From: Nesterenkonia sandarakina
GTDB lineage: Bacteria; Actinomycetota; Actinomycetes; Actinomycetales; Micrococcaceae
Length of the DNA: 64,000 nt
Direction of reading: 5' to 3'
NCBI RefSeq assembly: GCF_013410215.1
Contig: NZ_JACCFQ010000001.1
Coordinates: 2,728,001-2,792,000, forward strand
Position 1 is the stretch's first letter. Each line of letters opens with the position of its first letter. The notes under the pieces were generated by a model. The model ran no database searches. It was not told where the DNA came from and saw only the letters and a program-made list of their open reading frames with translations. Positions 8,113 through 20,018 of the stretch are shown here, one piece after another. The translations under genes were made by a program, and so were the position numbers.

Positions 8113-10359
8113 TCAGTCGAGAATGTTGACCTCGTTCACAATATCGTGGACTCCGAGCACCACGACCCGTTCCCCATCCTCGGCCGGGATGTGCAGGATC
8201 ATCGACTCCCGATTGACGATGTCGACGTCCTCGGTCGTGGACTCGGTGCCGGCGAGCTCGGCGGTCACCCCGGAGAGGTTGATCGAGGCCCCGTCATCGG
8301 GCCGAAGCCGGGTGGTGGAGTCGAAGCTGCCGATCGCGATCACCGAGCCGTCGGGCAGGCGCATTGCGGTGCTGCCCTCGGTGATCAGCGGACGGGTGTA
8401 GGAGATGCTGAGGTCCTCGGCGCTCTCCCGGAGCTCGTCCTGGTACCCCTGCAGGTCCTCGATGTAGGCGTTCTCCTCGACGCTCATGCCGAAGTAGTAC
8501 TCGCGGTTGTTCAGGAACACCGCCACCCGCTCCATGGCGTGGTTGGCGGCGAACCGTGCTTCTTCAGCGTCGGGATCCACCGGCTCCACACCGCCGTCCT
8601 CGGCGGAGATGGCGGGGAACTCCGTGCCGGGGACCATCAGCACCGACTGGGTGAGCTCGTAGTTCTCCCGGGGCGAGGCCTGTTCGATGACCAGCACCTG
8701 CGGGATCTCGGCCTCGGCCTCCTGGGTGATCACCACGGCCTGGCGAGGGAAGTCTGTGCCGGAGGTCACCGCAGCGCTGAGGATCTCGGTGCCGATCGCG
8801 TCCGGGAGGACCTCGTCGTCGATCTCGTGGTTGCGGTAGGTCAGCTCCCGGACCTCCGCGGCGTTTCCGGAGACTCGTGGGGAGAGCAGGTCCGCGTCGA
8901 ACTCGGCGTCCGCAGCAGCGGTCGTCTCCGCGATCTCATCGATGATCCCCTGCAGCTGGGACTCCAGCAGCACCGAGTATCCGGCGTCCTCACCGTCTTC
9001 CGCCTCGACCTCTTCGGCCTCGACGTCCTCGGTCTGGGCCGGGGAATCCTCGGCGGGATCCTGCGAGGGATCCTGTGCGTCGGCCAGAAGCACCGACGGG
9101 CTCAGCGCCAGGGCGACGCCGGCAGCGGTGGCCACGGACCGGCTGCGCCAGGTGCGCCCCTGGCGGGTCTCGTCCTCCGGGTCATCCTGCGCATCCGCAG
9201 CAGCAGGGGCCTCGGGATGGTTCCCCTGGATCGGGTCGATCCGTCCGGTTTCCTCGGGATCCTCGGCGATGTCCTGGTCGGTCTCGCGATCCTTCAGCGC
9301 CTCGGGGTCGTGGGTGCTCTCAGTCGTGGAGATCGATCCCATGACCCCGGTCAGCTCGTTCTCGGCGGGATCAAGGTCCTGGGAGCCGGCTTCACGAACC
9401 GCTTCGTCCTCACCGTGGTTCTGGTTCATCTCGTCCTCAGTGCTGGTCGGGTCGGTGGCGCTGGACTCCTCGGAATCGGCGGCGGTCCCTGTGGCTGCAG
9501 TGCCGGTGGCTGCAGTGCCGGTGGTTGCGACAGCAGCTGTGCCGCCCGCAGCAACGGCAGCTGAGGCTCCGGCGGTTGAGGTCTCGGTTGTTGCCGTGGT
9601 GCCCGAGGCGGTGGCAACGCCGGAGGCGTCATGATCACGCGTGCCCACCGCCGCCGGCTCGGCCTCGCGATCACGCCGACGCGCTGCCAGCGCGCGGTAG
9701 AGCAGGAAGATCCCCAGCAGGATCGAGAGGGCGCCCAGCACGATCAGCACCGTGCCCAGCAGGCTGTCCTCCTCCTCGGGCAGCTCCACGGTCACGGCCG
9801 CGGGTGCTGGCTCCTCGCCGTCGCGGAAGATCAACAGGCTCCACTCGCCGCTGTCATCAGGGGCGCTCCAGCGGTACCGGAGATCCCCTTCAATAGTCTC
9901 GGTGACTGCCCAAAGATCCGAGCCGCTGGGATCCGGCACCGTGGCTTCACCCTCGGTGTACTGCGTCTCGATCGTGGCCGGCGCGTCCTCGGTGCCCTCC
10001 TGGACCGCCCCGATGGTGACGTGTGCGGCGTCGCCCACCCAGGCCTCGATGTCCTGGGTCCGTGCCAGGGCGATGGTGTATTCACCCTCGGCGCTGATGG
10101 TGAACTCCTCGCGCTCCTGCTCCGGGTCGATCACCTCATCACCGATCACGGTCAGCGGAGCGTCCTGGACCTCCTGGGTCGCAGCGGTGGGGACCTCGTC
10201 GGAGGCCCAGACGGTGAGCAGCCCCACTCCGATGCCCGCCAGGAGCAGACCCAGGATGAAAGCGATGATGGAAGCGGGGAAACGCACGGGTGTGAGGTCC
10301 TTGATCGGAGGGAGCTGTGGTTCAACTTCCAAGACTACCGAAGATAACGATCGGATCAC
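8113..10359 (-). CDS. Large three-span membrane protein with acidic, low-complexity linker
   Basis: About 748 residues. Three hydrophobic spans are visible: IIAFILGLLLAGIGVGLL near the N-terminus, VLIVLGALSILLGIFLLY about residue 210, and ATAAGVALALSPSVLLA about residue 430. Between spans 1 and 2 is a beta-rich extracytoplasmic domain. Between 2 and 3 lies an Ala/Thr/Glu/Asp-rich linker that includes repeated ATGTAATGTA. The C-terminal 280 residues form an acidic domain starting YSVLLESQLQGIIDEIAET and rich in beta strands. I do not recognise the family with certainty. The start is unclear: GTG 10359 or TTG 10332. It is divergent from the AI-2E family gene, with a gap of only about 75 bases. 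Confidence 0.75.
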   Translation of the reverse strand: MIRSLSSVVLEVEPQLPPIKDLTPVRFPASIIAFILGLLLAGIGVGLLTVWASDEVPTAATQEVQDAPLTVIGDEVIDPEQEREEFTISAEGEYTIALARTQDIEAWVGDAAHVTIGAVQEGTEDAPATIETQYTEGEATVPDPSGSDLWAVTETIEGDLRYRWSAPDDSGEWSLLIFRDGEEPAPAAVTVELPEEEDSLLGTVLIVLGALSILLGIFLLYRALAARRRDREAEPAAVGTRDHDASGVATASGTTATTETSTAGASAAVAAGGTAAVATTGTAATGTAATGTAADSEESSATDPTSTEDEMNQNHGEDEAVREAGSQDLDPAENELTGVMGSISTTESTHDPEALKDRETDQDIAEDPEETGRIDPIQGNHPEAPAAADAQDDPEDETRQGRTWRSRSVATAAGVALALSPSVLLADAQDPSQDPAEDSPAQTEDVEAEEVEAEDGEDAGYSVLLESQLQGIIDEIAETTAAADAEFDADLLSPRVSGNAAEVRELTYRNHEIDDEVLPDAIGTEILSAAVTSGTDFPRQAVVITQEAEAEIPQVLVIEQASPRENYELTQSVLMVPGTEFPAISAEDGGVEPVDPDAEEARFAANHAMERVAVFLNNREYYFGMSVEENAYIEDLQGYQDELRESAEDLSISYTRPLITEGSTAMRLPDGSVIAIGSFDSTTRLRPDDGASINLSGVTAELAGTESTTEDVDIVNRESMILHIPAEDGERVVVLGVHDIVNEVNILD

Positions 10360-10421
10360 AGTCCGGGTGCCCGCCGAACGCACCGATCCGGGGCGATGGT
10401 GTCCGGCGACCGCCGCGTGAC

Positions 10422-10427
10422 TAAGCT
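10422..10427 (+). promoter_or_regulatory. -10 box for leaderless AI-2E family mRNA
   Basis: TAAGCT, 6 bases before GTG 10434. No ribosome site intervenes. Confidence 0.65.
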
Positions 10428-10433
10428 GAACCC

Positions 10434-11825
10434 GTGACAGAGTCCGAGCGGCACCCTGAGAGACCGGGCGCGGATGGCCAGCCCGGGGCGGACGTGTCGG
10501 CTGGGACCGACTCGACGACCCGCTCCGCCTCGAGTGCCGGCGCCGACTCGACAACCGGGTCCCCCTCGAGGGCCGGGGCTGAGCCAGGATCCGGGACGGT
10601 TTCGAGACGACGGGGCCGGCTCGGCGCCGGTTCCGCCTCGCGCCGCCTGACCGCCTTCCGCGGAGGCCTGCAGAGCGGGGTGCGCAGCCTTCGCTCCGCC
10701 CGGGCCCAGAGATCCGCCGCGGCGCCGCCGGAGTTCGACCAGTATGGTCTTCCCCCGGTCTCCGCGGAACACATCGAGAAGGCCGCCTCCTACGCCACGC
10801 GTCCGGTCTACACCGGGTTCATGCTGACCCTCGGGGTCGGTCTGGCGCTGCTGGTCTTCTACGTGGCCCAGGCGAACACGCAGCTTCTGGTCTGGATCGC
10901 CGCGGCACTGTTCATCGCCATCGGGCTGGATCCGGTGGTGCGCAGCCTGGAACGCGCCGGCCTCCCCCGCCCGGCGGGCGTGGCCGCGACCATCAGCGCC
11001 TTCCTCCTGGTCGTGGCGACGTTCATCGCCGCCCTGGCCCCGATGGTCGCGGAGCAGACGGCCACCTTCGTCCGCTCGCTGCCAGCGCTGGTCAATGACA
11101 TCTCCGGCTCGGAGTGGTTCCGCCGCGTGGAGGAGGACTTCGAGGTCCAGCAGATCATCGACACCGAGGTCAACCGGTTCATCTCCGACCCGACGAACAT
11201 CACCAATGCACTCGGTGGCCTGTTCGGGGTGGGGACGGCCATCCTGACCACCGGACTCGGCACCTTGGTGGTGTTCGTGCTCGCGATCTACTTCCTGTCC
11301 TCGCTGCCGGTGATGACAGCCTGGGCGTACCGTCTGGCGCCGCGATCGAACCGGGACCGGGTGCAGCATCTCGGAGATCGGATCCTCGACGGCATCGGGC
11401 ACTATGTGATCGGCCAGGCCTGCGTGGCGGTGCTCAACGGGCTCGTCGCCTACATCGCCATCAGCATCGCCGGGGTGCCCTTCGGCGTGCTCTTCGCCGT
11501 GGTGGCCGGGGTCCTGGCATTCATCCCGCTGGTCGGCCCGGTCACCGGGGGCACCCTCGTCACTCTGGTCGCGCTCACCGTGGACTGGCAGACCGCGGCC
11601 ACCTTCGCCGCCATCTACTTCGTCTACCTGCAGGTGGAGGCGTATCTGGTCTCACCGCGGATCATGGCGCGCGCCGTCCGGATCCCGGCCGCCGTCGTCG
11701 TCATCTCAGTCATCGCCGGGGGCACCCTGCTCGGGGTGCTCGGGGCCCTGATGGCGATCCCCACCGCGGCCGCGGTGATGCTGCTCACCCGCGAGGTGCT
11801 CATCCGCCGCCAGGACGCGCGCTAG
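10434..11825 (+). CDS. AI-2E family transporter (PerM-like)
   Basis: A 463-residue membrane protein with the AI-2E exporter/PerM fold: paired N-terminal spans (GFMLTLGVGLALLVFYVA, LLVWIAAALFIAIGLDPVVR), a long extracytoplasmic segment, and the conserved GVPFGVLFAVVAGVLAFIPLVGP near residue 345. It starts at GTG 10434 on a predicted leaderless mRNA. The first 60 residues are disordered and include three 12-residue repeats (AGTDSTTRSASS, AGADSTTGSPSR, AGAEPGSGTVSR). Members have been linked to autoinducer or ion export, but the substrate here is unknown. Confidence 0.88.
   Translation: MTESERHPERPGADGQPGADVSAGTDSTTRSASSAGADSTTGSPSRAGAEPGSGTVSRRRGRLGAGSASRRLTAFRGGLQSGVRSLRSARAQRSAAAPPEFDQYGLPPVSAEHIEKAASYATRPVYTGFMLTLGVGLALLVFYVAQANTQLLVWIAAALFIAIGLDPVVRSLERAGLPRPAGVAATISAFLLVVATFIAALAPMVAEQTATFVRSLPALVNDISGSEWFRRVEEDFEVQQIIDTEVNRFISDPTNITNALGGLFGVGTAILTTGLGTLVVFVLAIYFLSSLPVMTAWAYRLAPRSNRDRVQHLGDRILDGIGHYVIGQACVAVLNGLVAYIAISIAGVPFGVLFAVVAGVLAFIPLVGPVTGGTLVTLVALTVDWQTAATFAAIYFVYLQVEAYLVSPRIMARAVRIPAAVVVISVIAGGTLLGVLGALMAIPTAAAVMLLTREVLIRRQDAR
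10500..10607 (+). repeat. Three tandem 36-bp in-frame repeats
   Basis: Three 36-base units start at 10500, 10536 and 10572, in frame with the AI-2E family gene. They encode 12-residue repeats in its N-terminal disordered region; the third copy is diverged. Confidence 0.7.
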
Positions 11826-11900
11826 CAGCAGACTCACCACAGCCGTGCCGTGGCTGGCATCCGGCCGAGCAGCGAGGAGCTGAGACCTCTCAGCCGGCGT

Positions 11901-12212
11901 TCAGCCGATCCGCCAGCAGTGGCTGTGCCAATGCCGACGTTCAGCCGCGGCGTGCTCATCGCCGAAGATCGAGTCCGCGCGCCAGGCGACCACATGGGCG
12001 GTCCCGGCCGGGACCGGCAGCTGGCAGCCCGGGCAGGTGTAGCTCTTCTGCGCGGCGGAGGCGGAGATGTGCCGCACGTGGTACTCCCCGTCTCGGCGCC
12101 GGACGGTTCCGGTGGAGAACGCACCCTGGCCGAAGACACCCGTGGAGAGCGGCCGGTGCTCGCGCTGCCACTTCGACGCGCGCCGTCCGGGGCCCCTCGC
12201 TGACTTCGCCAT
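11901..12212 (-). CDS. Small Cys/His-rich protein (often annotated ATP/GTP-binding)
   Basis: A 103-residue basic protein starting [19 protein letters not shown]. It has CPGC followed 40 residues on by HWHSHC, which looks like a single treble-clef or zinc-ribbon site. Short proteins of this type sit next to nucS in many Actinobacteria and are often annotated as ATP/GTP-binding, though I see no P-loop. It diverges from nucS (67-bp gap). An HNH-like structural fold is possible. The true function is unknown. Confidence 0.75.
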   Translation of the reverse strand: MAKSARGPGRRASKWQREHRPLSTGVFGQGAFSTGTVRRRDGEYHVRHISASAAQKSYTCPGCQLPVPAGTAHVVAWRADSIFGDEHAAAERRHWHSHCWRIG

Positions 12213-12265
12213 GATCCCATTGTTCCAGCTGCCGGAGCCGATGCGGCACCGGCTCCCGGACCGGG

Positions 12266-12271
12266 TAGGAT
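12266..12271 (+). promoter_or_regulatory. -10 box for nucS
   Basis: TAGGAT, 8 bases before GTG 12280, with no ribosome site between. Transcript is probably leaderless or nearly so. Confidence 0.5.
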
Positions 12272-12279
12272 CAGGCACC

Positions 12280-12972
12280 GTGCGATTGGTAATTGCGACC
12301 TGCTCAGTGTCCTACTCCGGCCGGCTCAACGCCCACCTGGCTCAGGCGACGCGCCTGCTCATGGTCAAGGCCGACGGCGGCGTGCTCATCCACTCTGACG
12401 GCGGCTCCTATAAGCCGCTGAACTGGATGTCGCCACCGGCCACCATGCGGGTCAGCGCACCCGACGAGCAGCAGCACGAAGCGGGGATCAGCGAAGTCTG
12501 GACCGTCTCTGCGACCAAGAGCGACGACACCCTGCGCATCCTGATCAGCGAGGTCCACGAGGATGTCTCGCATGACCTCGGAGTTGATCCTGGTCTGGTC
12601 AAGGACGGCGTGGAGTCTGATCTGCAGCGGCTGCTCGCGGAACAGATCGAGCTGCTCGGCTCAGGACACCGCCTGATCCGCAGGGAGCACCCCACCCCGA
12701 TCGGCCCGGTGGACATCCTGGCCCGCGGCCCGCAGGGCAGCGTGGCCGTGGAGCTCAAGCGTCGCGGGGACATCGACGGCGTGGAACAGCTCACCCGCTA
12801 CCTGGACCTGCTCAACCGGGATCCGCTGCTGGCCCCGGTGCAGGGAGTCTTCGCCGCCCAGCAGATCAAACCGCAGGCGCGGACCTTGGCGGAAGATCGC
12901 GGCATCCGCTGCCTGGTGCTGGACTATGACGCGATGCGCGGAGTCGACGACGCCGACTCGCGCCTGTTCTGA
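12280..12972 (+). CDS. nucS: Mismatch-specific endonuclease NucS/EndoMS
   Basis: A 230-residue protein starting [16 protein letters not shown], the usual NucS N-terminus. The C-terminal nuclease domain has the PD-(D/E)xK arrangement in [19 protein letters not shown], followed by QLTRYLDLL. It ends in DSRLF; a C-terminal LF-type peptide is how NucS contacts the sliding clamp. NucS cuts both strands at mismatches and replaces MutS/MutL in Actinobacteria. Frame starts at GTG 12280 behind a TAGGAT box. It lies near the ATP synthase operon as in mycobacteria, although here it is on the opposite strand, with a reductase gene between them. Confidence 0.95.
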   Translation: MRLVIATCSVSYSGRLNAHLAQATRLLMVKADGGVLIHSDGGSYKPLNWMSPPATMRVSAPDEQQHEAGISEVWTVSATKSDDTLRILISEVHEDVSHDLGVDPGLVKDGVESDLQRLLAEQIELLGSGHRLIRREHPTPIGPVDILARGPQGSVAVELKRRGDIDGVEQLTRYLDLLNRDPLLAPVQGVFAAQQIKPQARTLAEDRGIRCLVLDYDAMRGVDDADSRLF

Positions 12973-13010
12973 GCATCCGACTCTGAGCATCGGACCCTGA
13001 GCATCCCGTT

Positions 13011-13592
13011 TCAGCCCCCGGCGATCGCCGCCCGGTAGGTGGCCAGGGTCACTCCTCCGGGCAGCGCCTCCTGCGAGACCGGGGAGAAGCTGTGCGCAGA
13101 CACCCCTGATCTGAACAGCGGGATCCCGTCACCGAGCACCAGTGGGTTGATCTTCAGCTGGATCTCATCGATCTCCCCGAGGAGCTGACCGGCCAGCTCA
13201 GCACCGCCGCAGAGCCAGATGTCCCGGCCCGATCCGGCCTTGAGCTCGCGCACCGCCTTGAGAAGATCCCCCTGGATCACCTCTACTCCCGGCGCCTGCG
13301 GCAGGGCCCGATGCGCAGCCACGACCTGGCGCAGATGCGGATACGCTCCGCCGACCAGACCGGCGTCCACCGCTGGCTGGTAGGTGCGCCGGCCCATCAG
13401 CACGGTGTCGAAGCGACGCGGCTCGGCCGTCACCCCCAGCGCCTGGCGGGCATGCACCGGGCAGGTCTCCGGATAGCGTTGGAAGAGCGCGACCAAGGTC
13501 TCAGGATCCAGCGGGAAGCTGGAGAAGTCCCCGGCCGGGTCCGCGATGAACCCGTCGATGCTGGTCGCGATGTAGTAGACGAGTTCACGCAT
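13011..13592 (-). CDS. RibD/dihydrofolate reductase-fold protein
   Basis: A 193-residue protein of the RibD C-terminal/DHFR-like family: N-terminal ELVYYIATSIDGFIADPAG, a middle VLMGRRTYQ, and DIWLCGGAELAGQLL with the NADPH-binding Gly pair, then INPLVLGDGIPLF. These proteins reduce an unknown substrate with NAD(P)H. A GGAG sequence lies before ATG 13592. It converges with nucS and lies downstream of the ATP synthase terminator, so it is probably a separate unit. Confidence 0.85.
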   Translation of the reverse strand: MRELVYYIATSIDGFIADPAGDFSSFPLDPETLVALFQRYPETCPVHARQALGVTAEPRRFDTVLMGRRTYQPAVDAGLVGGAYPHLRQVVAAHRALPQAPGVEVIQGDLLKAVRELKAGSGRDIWLCGGAELAGQLLGEIDEIQLKINPLVLGDGIPLFRSGVSAHSFSPVSQEALPGGVTLATYRAAIAGG

Positions 13593-13677
13593 GGCACGCT
13601 CCGCCGGTCTGGACCGGCCGGAGCCGGTGAGGATCGATCAGGTCAATCTACCCTTCTCCCGAAGCAGCCCTGATACG

Positions 13678-13721
13678 CAGGCGGGCCCCCGGACTCGGTG
13701 AAGAGTCCGGGGGCCCGCCTG
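13678..13721 (-). terminator. Strong hairpin terminator of the ATP synthase operon
   Basis: Perfect 19-base arms (13678-13696 and 13703-13721) around a GGTGAA loop, 27 bases past the atpC stop codon. The stem is very GC-rich and lacks a U tract, as is common for actinobacterial terminators. Confidence 0.8.
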
Positions 13722-13748
13722 ATGCGATGCGCCGTTGGGGCAGTGCGC

Positions 13749-14015
13749 TCAGCTCTCGGTGAGCTCAGCCTTGTCCGCCACGATGGTCACCTGATCGGAG
13801 TCCACCGAGAAGAAGCCTCCGCTGACGTCGGCCTTGACCGGGGCGCCCTCGACGGGCTGGATGACCAGCTCACCTTCGGCCAGCAGCGAGAGCACCGGGG
13901 TGTGACCGGGCAGGATGCCGATGTCACCTTCCACGGTGCGCCCGCGCACCGACTTCGCGGCACCGGACCAGACGGCGTGGTCGCTGGCGACCACCTGGAC
14001 GTCGAGTTCGGCCAT
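13749..14015 (-). CDS. atpC: F1Fo ATP synthase subunit epsilon
   Basis: An 88-residue protein, MAELDVQVVASDHAVWSGAAK, matching the beta-sandwich domain of epsilon, with GDIGILPGHTPVLSLLAEG. It is short: the C-terminal helical hairpin that lets epsilon inhibit hydrolysis is missing, as in other Actinobacteria and Micrococcaceae. Starts 2 bases after the atpD stop codon. Last gene of the operon before the hairpin at 13678. Confidence 0.95.
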   Translation of the reverse strand: MAELDVQVVASDHAVWSGAAKSVRGRTVEGDIGILPGHTPVLSLLAEGELVIQPVEGAPVKADVSGGFFSVDSDQVTIVADKAELTES

Positions 14016-14017
14016 GA

Positions 14018-15508
<1,491 letters not shown>

Positions 15509-15547
15509 TCAAAACGTCTGTTGTTGGCCTGCGGGAGTCCCCGTGGG

Positions 15548-16441
15548 CTAGCTCGAGGCCAGGGCGTCGGCACCCGCGATGAGCTCGCTGAGCTCCTGGG
15601 TGATCTCCGCCTGGCGAGCGTTGTTGCGCAACAGGGTGTACTTCTTGATGAGCTCGTCTGCATTGTCTGCAGCCGATTTCATCGCCCGCTGGCGTGCCGC
15701 GAGCTCCGAGGCGGAGGCTTCGAGCATCGCCGCGAAGATCTTGGACTCGATGTACCGCGGAAGCAGCGCATCGAGGACCTCCTCGGCGGCGGGCTCGAAG
15801 TCATACAGCGGAGTCGGCTCGTGCGTGGCTTCTGCTTCCTTCTCCACGAAGGCCAGTGGCAGCAGACGTCGCACCACCGGTTCCTGCTTCACCATGGACT
15901 GGAATTCGGTGAAGACGAGGTAGAGCTCGTCCACACCGCCCTCCTCGGTGGGCTGCAGGAAGCGGTCGACCAGCGTGCGGCCGATCTCCTGAGCGCGTTC
16001 CACCTCGGGGGCGTCCGTGTTGCCGGTCCAGACCTGGTCATACTCCCGCTCGCGGAAGTCATAGAAGGCCTGCGCCTTGCGTCCATAGAGGTACGGGCGG
16101 ATCTCCTTGCCGTCCTCACGCAGGCGCTTGGTCAGGGCTTCGCCCCGTTTGAGCACATTCGTGGAGTAGGCGCCAGCGAGACCGCGGTCGCTGGTGAGGA
16201 TCAGCACTGCCGCGCGGGTGGGGTTCTCCACCTTGGTGGTCAGCACATGATCGATGTCGTTCTGCGAGGCCACGGCGGAGACCGCTCGTGTGATGGCATC
16301 TGCGTATGGCGAGGCTGCCCGCGCACGGCTGCGTGCCTTGCCGATGCGAGACGTCGCGATCAGCTCCATCGCCTTGAAGATCTTCTTCATCGACGAGGTC
16401 GATGCGATCTTCTGGCGGTAGACCCGAATCTGGGCTCCCAT
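15548..16441 (-). CDS. atpG: F1Fo ATP synthase subunit gamma
   Basis: A 297-residue protein with the N-terminal rotor helix [20 protein letters not shown], the Rossmann-like middle ([20 protein letters not shown]) and the conserved C-terminal helix [20 protein letters not shown] then [16 protein letters not shown]. It is the central shaft that couples proton flow to catalysis. Sits between atpA and atpD in the standard order. Confidence 0.97.
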   Translation of the reverse strand: MGAQIRVYRQKIASTSSMKKIFKAMELIATSRIGKARSRARAASPYADAITRAVSAVASQNDIDHVLTTKVENPTRAAVLILTSDRGLAGAYSTNVLKRGEALTKRLREDGKEIRPYLYGRKAQAFYDFREREYDQVWTGNTDAPEVERAQEIGRTLVDRFLQPTEEGGVDELYLVFTEFQSMVKQEPVVRRLLPLAFVEKEAEATHEPTPLYDFEPAAEEVLDALLPRYIESKIFAAMLEASASELAARQRAMKSAADNADELIKKYTLLRNNARQAEITQELSELIAGADALASS

Positions 16442-16498
16442 GCTTGTCCTTCCCTGATGTCGTCCAGCAAGTGATCCTGCTCAGCTGTGGTGTGAACC

Positions 16499-18127
16499 TC
16501 AGCTGCGCGCGGGGATCTCTTCCTGGCTGATCTCGTCGGCGGACATCGCTTCGGTCTGCTCGTTGCCCACGATGGAGCTCGCGCCCTCGGCGTGGAACTC
16601 CTTCTTGAACGCGGTCATGGCTTCCTTCAGCGCGCTGACGGTGTCGTCCTCGAGCTTCCCGGAGGCGGCGATGTTGGTGAGCACGTTGGTCTTGCGACGC
16701 AGGTAGTCCAGCCAGTCGGTCTCGAAGCGCTTGATGTCAGCGGTCTCGACGTCGTCCAGGTGACCCTGGGAACCGGTCCAGATCGAGGCGACCTGATCCT
16801 CGACGGCGTACGGGGTGTACTGGGCCTGCTTGAGCAGCTCGGTCTGACGCTCGCCGCGCACCAGCTGCTGGCGCGTTGCGGGGTCCAGGTCCGAGGCGAA
16901 CATGGCGAAGGCCTGCATGTCCCGGTACTGGGCCAGGTCCAGCTTCAACGTGCCCGAGACCTTCTTCATGGCCTTGACCTGCGCCGAGCCGCCCACGCGG
17001 GACACCGAGATGCCCACGTCGACCGCTGGGCGCTGGTTGGCGTTGAAGAGGTCCGACTGCAGGAAGATCTGACCGTCGGTGATCGAGATGACGTTGGTCG
17101 GGATGTAGGCCGAGACGTCGTTGGCCTTGGTCTCGATCAGCGGCAGTCCGGTCATCGAGCCTGCGCCGAGCTCGTCGGAGAGCTTCGCGCAACGCTCGAG
17201 CAGACGGGAGTGGAGGTAGAAGACGTCGCCGGGGTACGCCTCGCGTCCCGGTGGGCGACGCAGCAGCAGCGACACGGCGCGGTAGGCCTCAGCCTGCTTG
17301 GAGAGGTCATCGAAGACGATGAGCACGTGCTTGCCGCCGTACATCCAGTGCTGACCGATCGCGGAACCCGCGAACGGCGCCAGGTACTTATAGCCCGCGG
17401 GGTCGGAGGCCGGGGACGCCACGATGGTGGTGTACTCCAGCGCGCCGCGCTCCTCGAGGCTCTGCCGCACGGCTGCGATCGTGGAGGCCTTCTGGCCCAC
17501 CGCGACGTAGATGCAGCGGACCTGCTTGGAGACGTCGCCGGACTCCCAGTTCGCCTTCTGGTTGAGGATGGCGTCGATCGCGATCGCGGTCTTGCCGGTC
17601 TGCCGGTCACCGATGATCAGCTGACGCTGACCGCGGCCGATCGGGATCATGGCGTCGATGGCCTTGATGCCGGTCTGCAGCGGCTCGTGCACGGATTTGC
17701 GCTGCACCACCGAAGGAGCCTGCAGCTCCATGGGGCGGCGTCCCTCCGGGGCGATGTCGCCCTTGTCGTCGATCGGCTTGCCCAGCGGGTCCACCACGCG
17801 ACCCAGGAACTCGTCGCCCACCGGGACCGAGAGGACCTCTCCGGTGCGAGTGACCTCCTGGCCCTCCTCGATCCCTGAGAACTCGCCGAGGATCACGACG
17901 CCGATCTCTCGGGTGTCGAGGTTCTGGGCCAGGCCCAGGGTGCCGTCTTCGAAGCGAAGAAGTTCGTTTGCCATGGTCGAGGGAAGTCCCTCGACACGTG
18001 CGATGCCGTCAGCCGCGGAGATCACGCGTCCGACCTCGACGCGCTCAGCGCTGCCGGGATCGTAGGATGCGGCGAAATCGTTCAAGGCGTTGCGGACGTC
18101 GTCGGCGTTGATGGTCAAGTCGGCCAT
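16499..18127 (-). CDS. atpA: F1Fo ATP synthase subunit alpha
   Basis: A 542-residue non-catalytic nucleotide-binding subunit. Visible: P-loop [16 protein letters not shown] (about residue 173), the segment [20 protein letters not shown], and [19 protein letters not shown] with the VGR-type arginine region. Length is normal. The C-terminus has a short acidic tail. Forms alternating positions with AtpD. Confidence 0.97.
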   Translation of the reverse strand: MADLTINADDVRNALNDFAASYDPGSAERVEVGRVISAADGIARVEGLPSTMANELLRFEDGTLGLAQNLDTREIGVVILGEFSGIEEGQEVTRTGEVLSVPVGDEFLGRVVDPLGKPIDDKGDIAPEGRRPMELQAPSVVQRKSVHEPLQTGIKAIDAMIPIGRGQRQLIIGDRQTGKTAIAIDAILNQKANWESGDVSKQVRCIYVAVGQKASTIAAVRQSLEERGALEYTTIVASPASDPAGYKYLAPFAGSAIGQHWMYGGKHVLIVFDDLSKQAEAYRAVSLLLRRPPGREAYPGDVFYLHSRLLERCAKLSDELGAGSMTGLPLIETKANDVSAYIPTNVISITDGQIFLQSDLFNANQRPAVDVGISVSRVGGSAQVKAMKKVSGTLKLDLAQYRDMQAFAMFASDLDPATRQQLVRGERQTELLKQAQYTPYAVEDQVASIWTGSQGHLDDVETADIKRFETDWLDYLRRKTNVLTNIAASGKLEDDTVSALKEAMTAFKKEFHAEGASSIVGNEQTEAMSADEISQEEIPARS

Positions 18128-18216
18128 CTGCAGTCCCTGCTCTCCTCAGTCATGGCCGCAGTGTGCGGCCGGGTGGTTCAAAGATTCACGTATGTGTTGA
18201 GCCAGTCTGAAGAAGA

Positions 18217-19025
18217 CTAGCTGGCCAGTCTCCGGTCGAGATCGTTGAGCTTGGTGGCCACGGTGGAGTCGACCACCTCATCGCCGACCTGGACACGGAT
18301 GCCGCCGACCACAGCAGGGTCGACGACGACGTCGAGTTTCAGCTCCCGGCCGAAGTAGCGGTCCAGGCTTGCCCGGAGCCGTTCCATGTAGCTGGGATCC
18401 AGCTCCTTGGCGACGGTGACCAATGCGATCCAGCGCTGCTGGCGGGCCGCGATCTGCTCGGTGAAACGCTTCACCAGCTGCGCGGGCCGAAGTCCGCGAG
18501 GCGAGGTGACGGCGCGGTCGATGAGCAGCCTGGCCTCGGCGCTGGCAGAAGGTGAGAGCGCAGCGCCCAGCTTCTGCTTCGCCTCGGGCTTCGCCTGCGG
18601 ATCCGTCAGAGCGCGCTGCACCTCGTGCGAGGAGGACACCGTCCGGCGGAAGTCCAGCAGCACCGTCTCCAGCTTCTCGAGCCCGGCCAGGCCCTCGCGC
18701 TCGGCCTGGACGACCACCACGGCGACGGCCAGAACCTCGACGGCGTCGCCGAGGTCGCGCTCCTTGCTCCAGCGTCGGGAGACCAGAGCAGTCAGAACCT
18801 CCGCCGTCGTGCTGTTCACCTTCCCACCGAAGAGGCTGCGCGCCATCGCGGCGCGGTCCTGTGCCTCTCGGGAGGGATCGGTGAGGCTGCGCCGCAGCCC
18901 CGCCGAGGAGTCGAGCACGTCCAGTGCGGCGAAGAGCTCCCGAGCGACCTCAAGATCGGCCTGGGCCAGGGTCGACGCGAGCTCCTTCTGCACGGATGCG
19001 AGGGATTCGGTGGTCACCGCTGCCA

Positions 19026-19026
<1 letters not shown>
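18217..19026 (-). CDS. atpH: F1Fo ATP synthase subunit delta
   Basis: A 269-residue stator subunit. The C-terminal signature VVDPAVVGGIRVQVGDEVVD is typical of delta. The start ATG 19026 overlaps the atpF stop by one base (TAATG), so the two are coupled. Length fits actinobacterial delta subunits. It connects the F1 head to the b subunit stalk. Confidence 0.95.
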
Positions 19027-19610
<584 letters not shown>

Positions 19611-19676
19611 TCAGTAGTCTGACGATCTCAGAGGGCCCGGAGCTCCGGTGCCCGTCCCAGAGGAATCGGACCAGCG

Positions 19677-19880
19677 TCAGAGCACGAAGGCGAAGACGAT
19701 GGCGAGGATGAAGACCGCCTCCGCCAGCGCGAAGCCGAGGATGGCGATGGGCTGCAGCACACGCTGAGCCTCGGGCTGGCGGGCCACACCGTTGAGGTAG
19801 GCCGAGAAGATCATGCCGATGGCCAGAGCAGCGCCGAAGCCTGCGAGACCCATACCGACCATGTTCAGAGTGCCGTCCAT
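19677..19880 (-). CDS. atpE: F1Fo ATP synthase subunit c
   Basis: A 67-residue proteolipid with two membrane helices. The first has the GxGxA-type small-residue packing ([16 protein letters not shown]), the polar loop is [10 protein letters not shown], and the second carries the proton-binding Glu in [12 protein letters not shown]. Lies 81 bases upstream of atpF. Confidence 0.95.
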   Translation of the reverse strand: MDGTLNMVGMGLAGFGAALAIGMIFSAYLNGVARQPEAQRVLQPIAILGFALAEAVFILAIVFAFVL

Positions 19881-20018
19881 ATGTGTTGCTCACTTTCTGT
19901 CTGAGTCCGGCGTGCGTGCCACGCGGACGTTTCAATGTCAGGCCTACCGGCGTCTGCCGGTCCGCCGCTGCCACTCGGCCTCCGGGTCAGGAGAGCCGAA
20001 CCGCATAGAGGAAACTCA

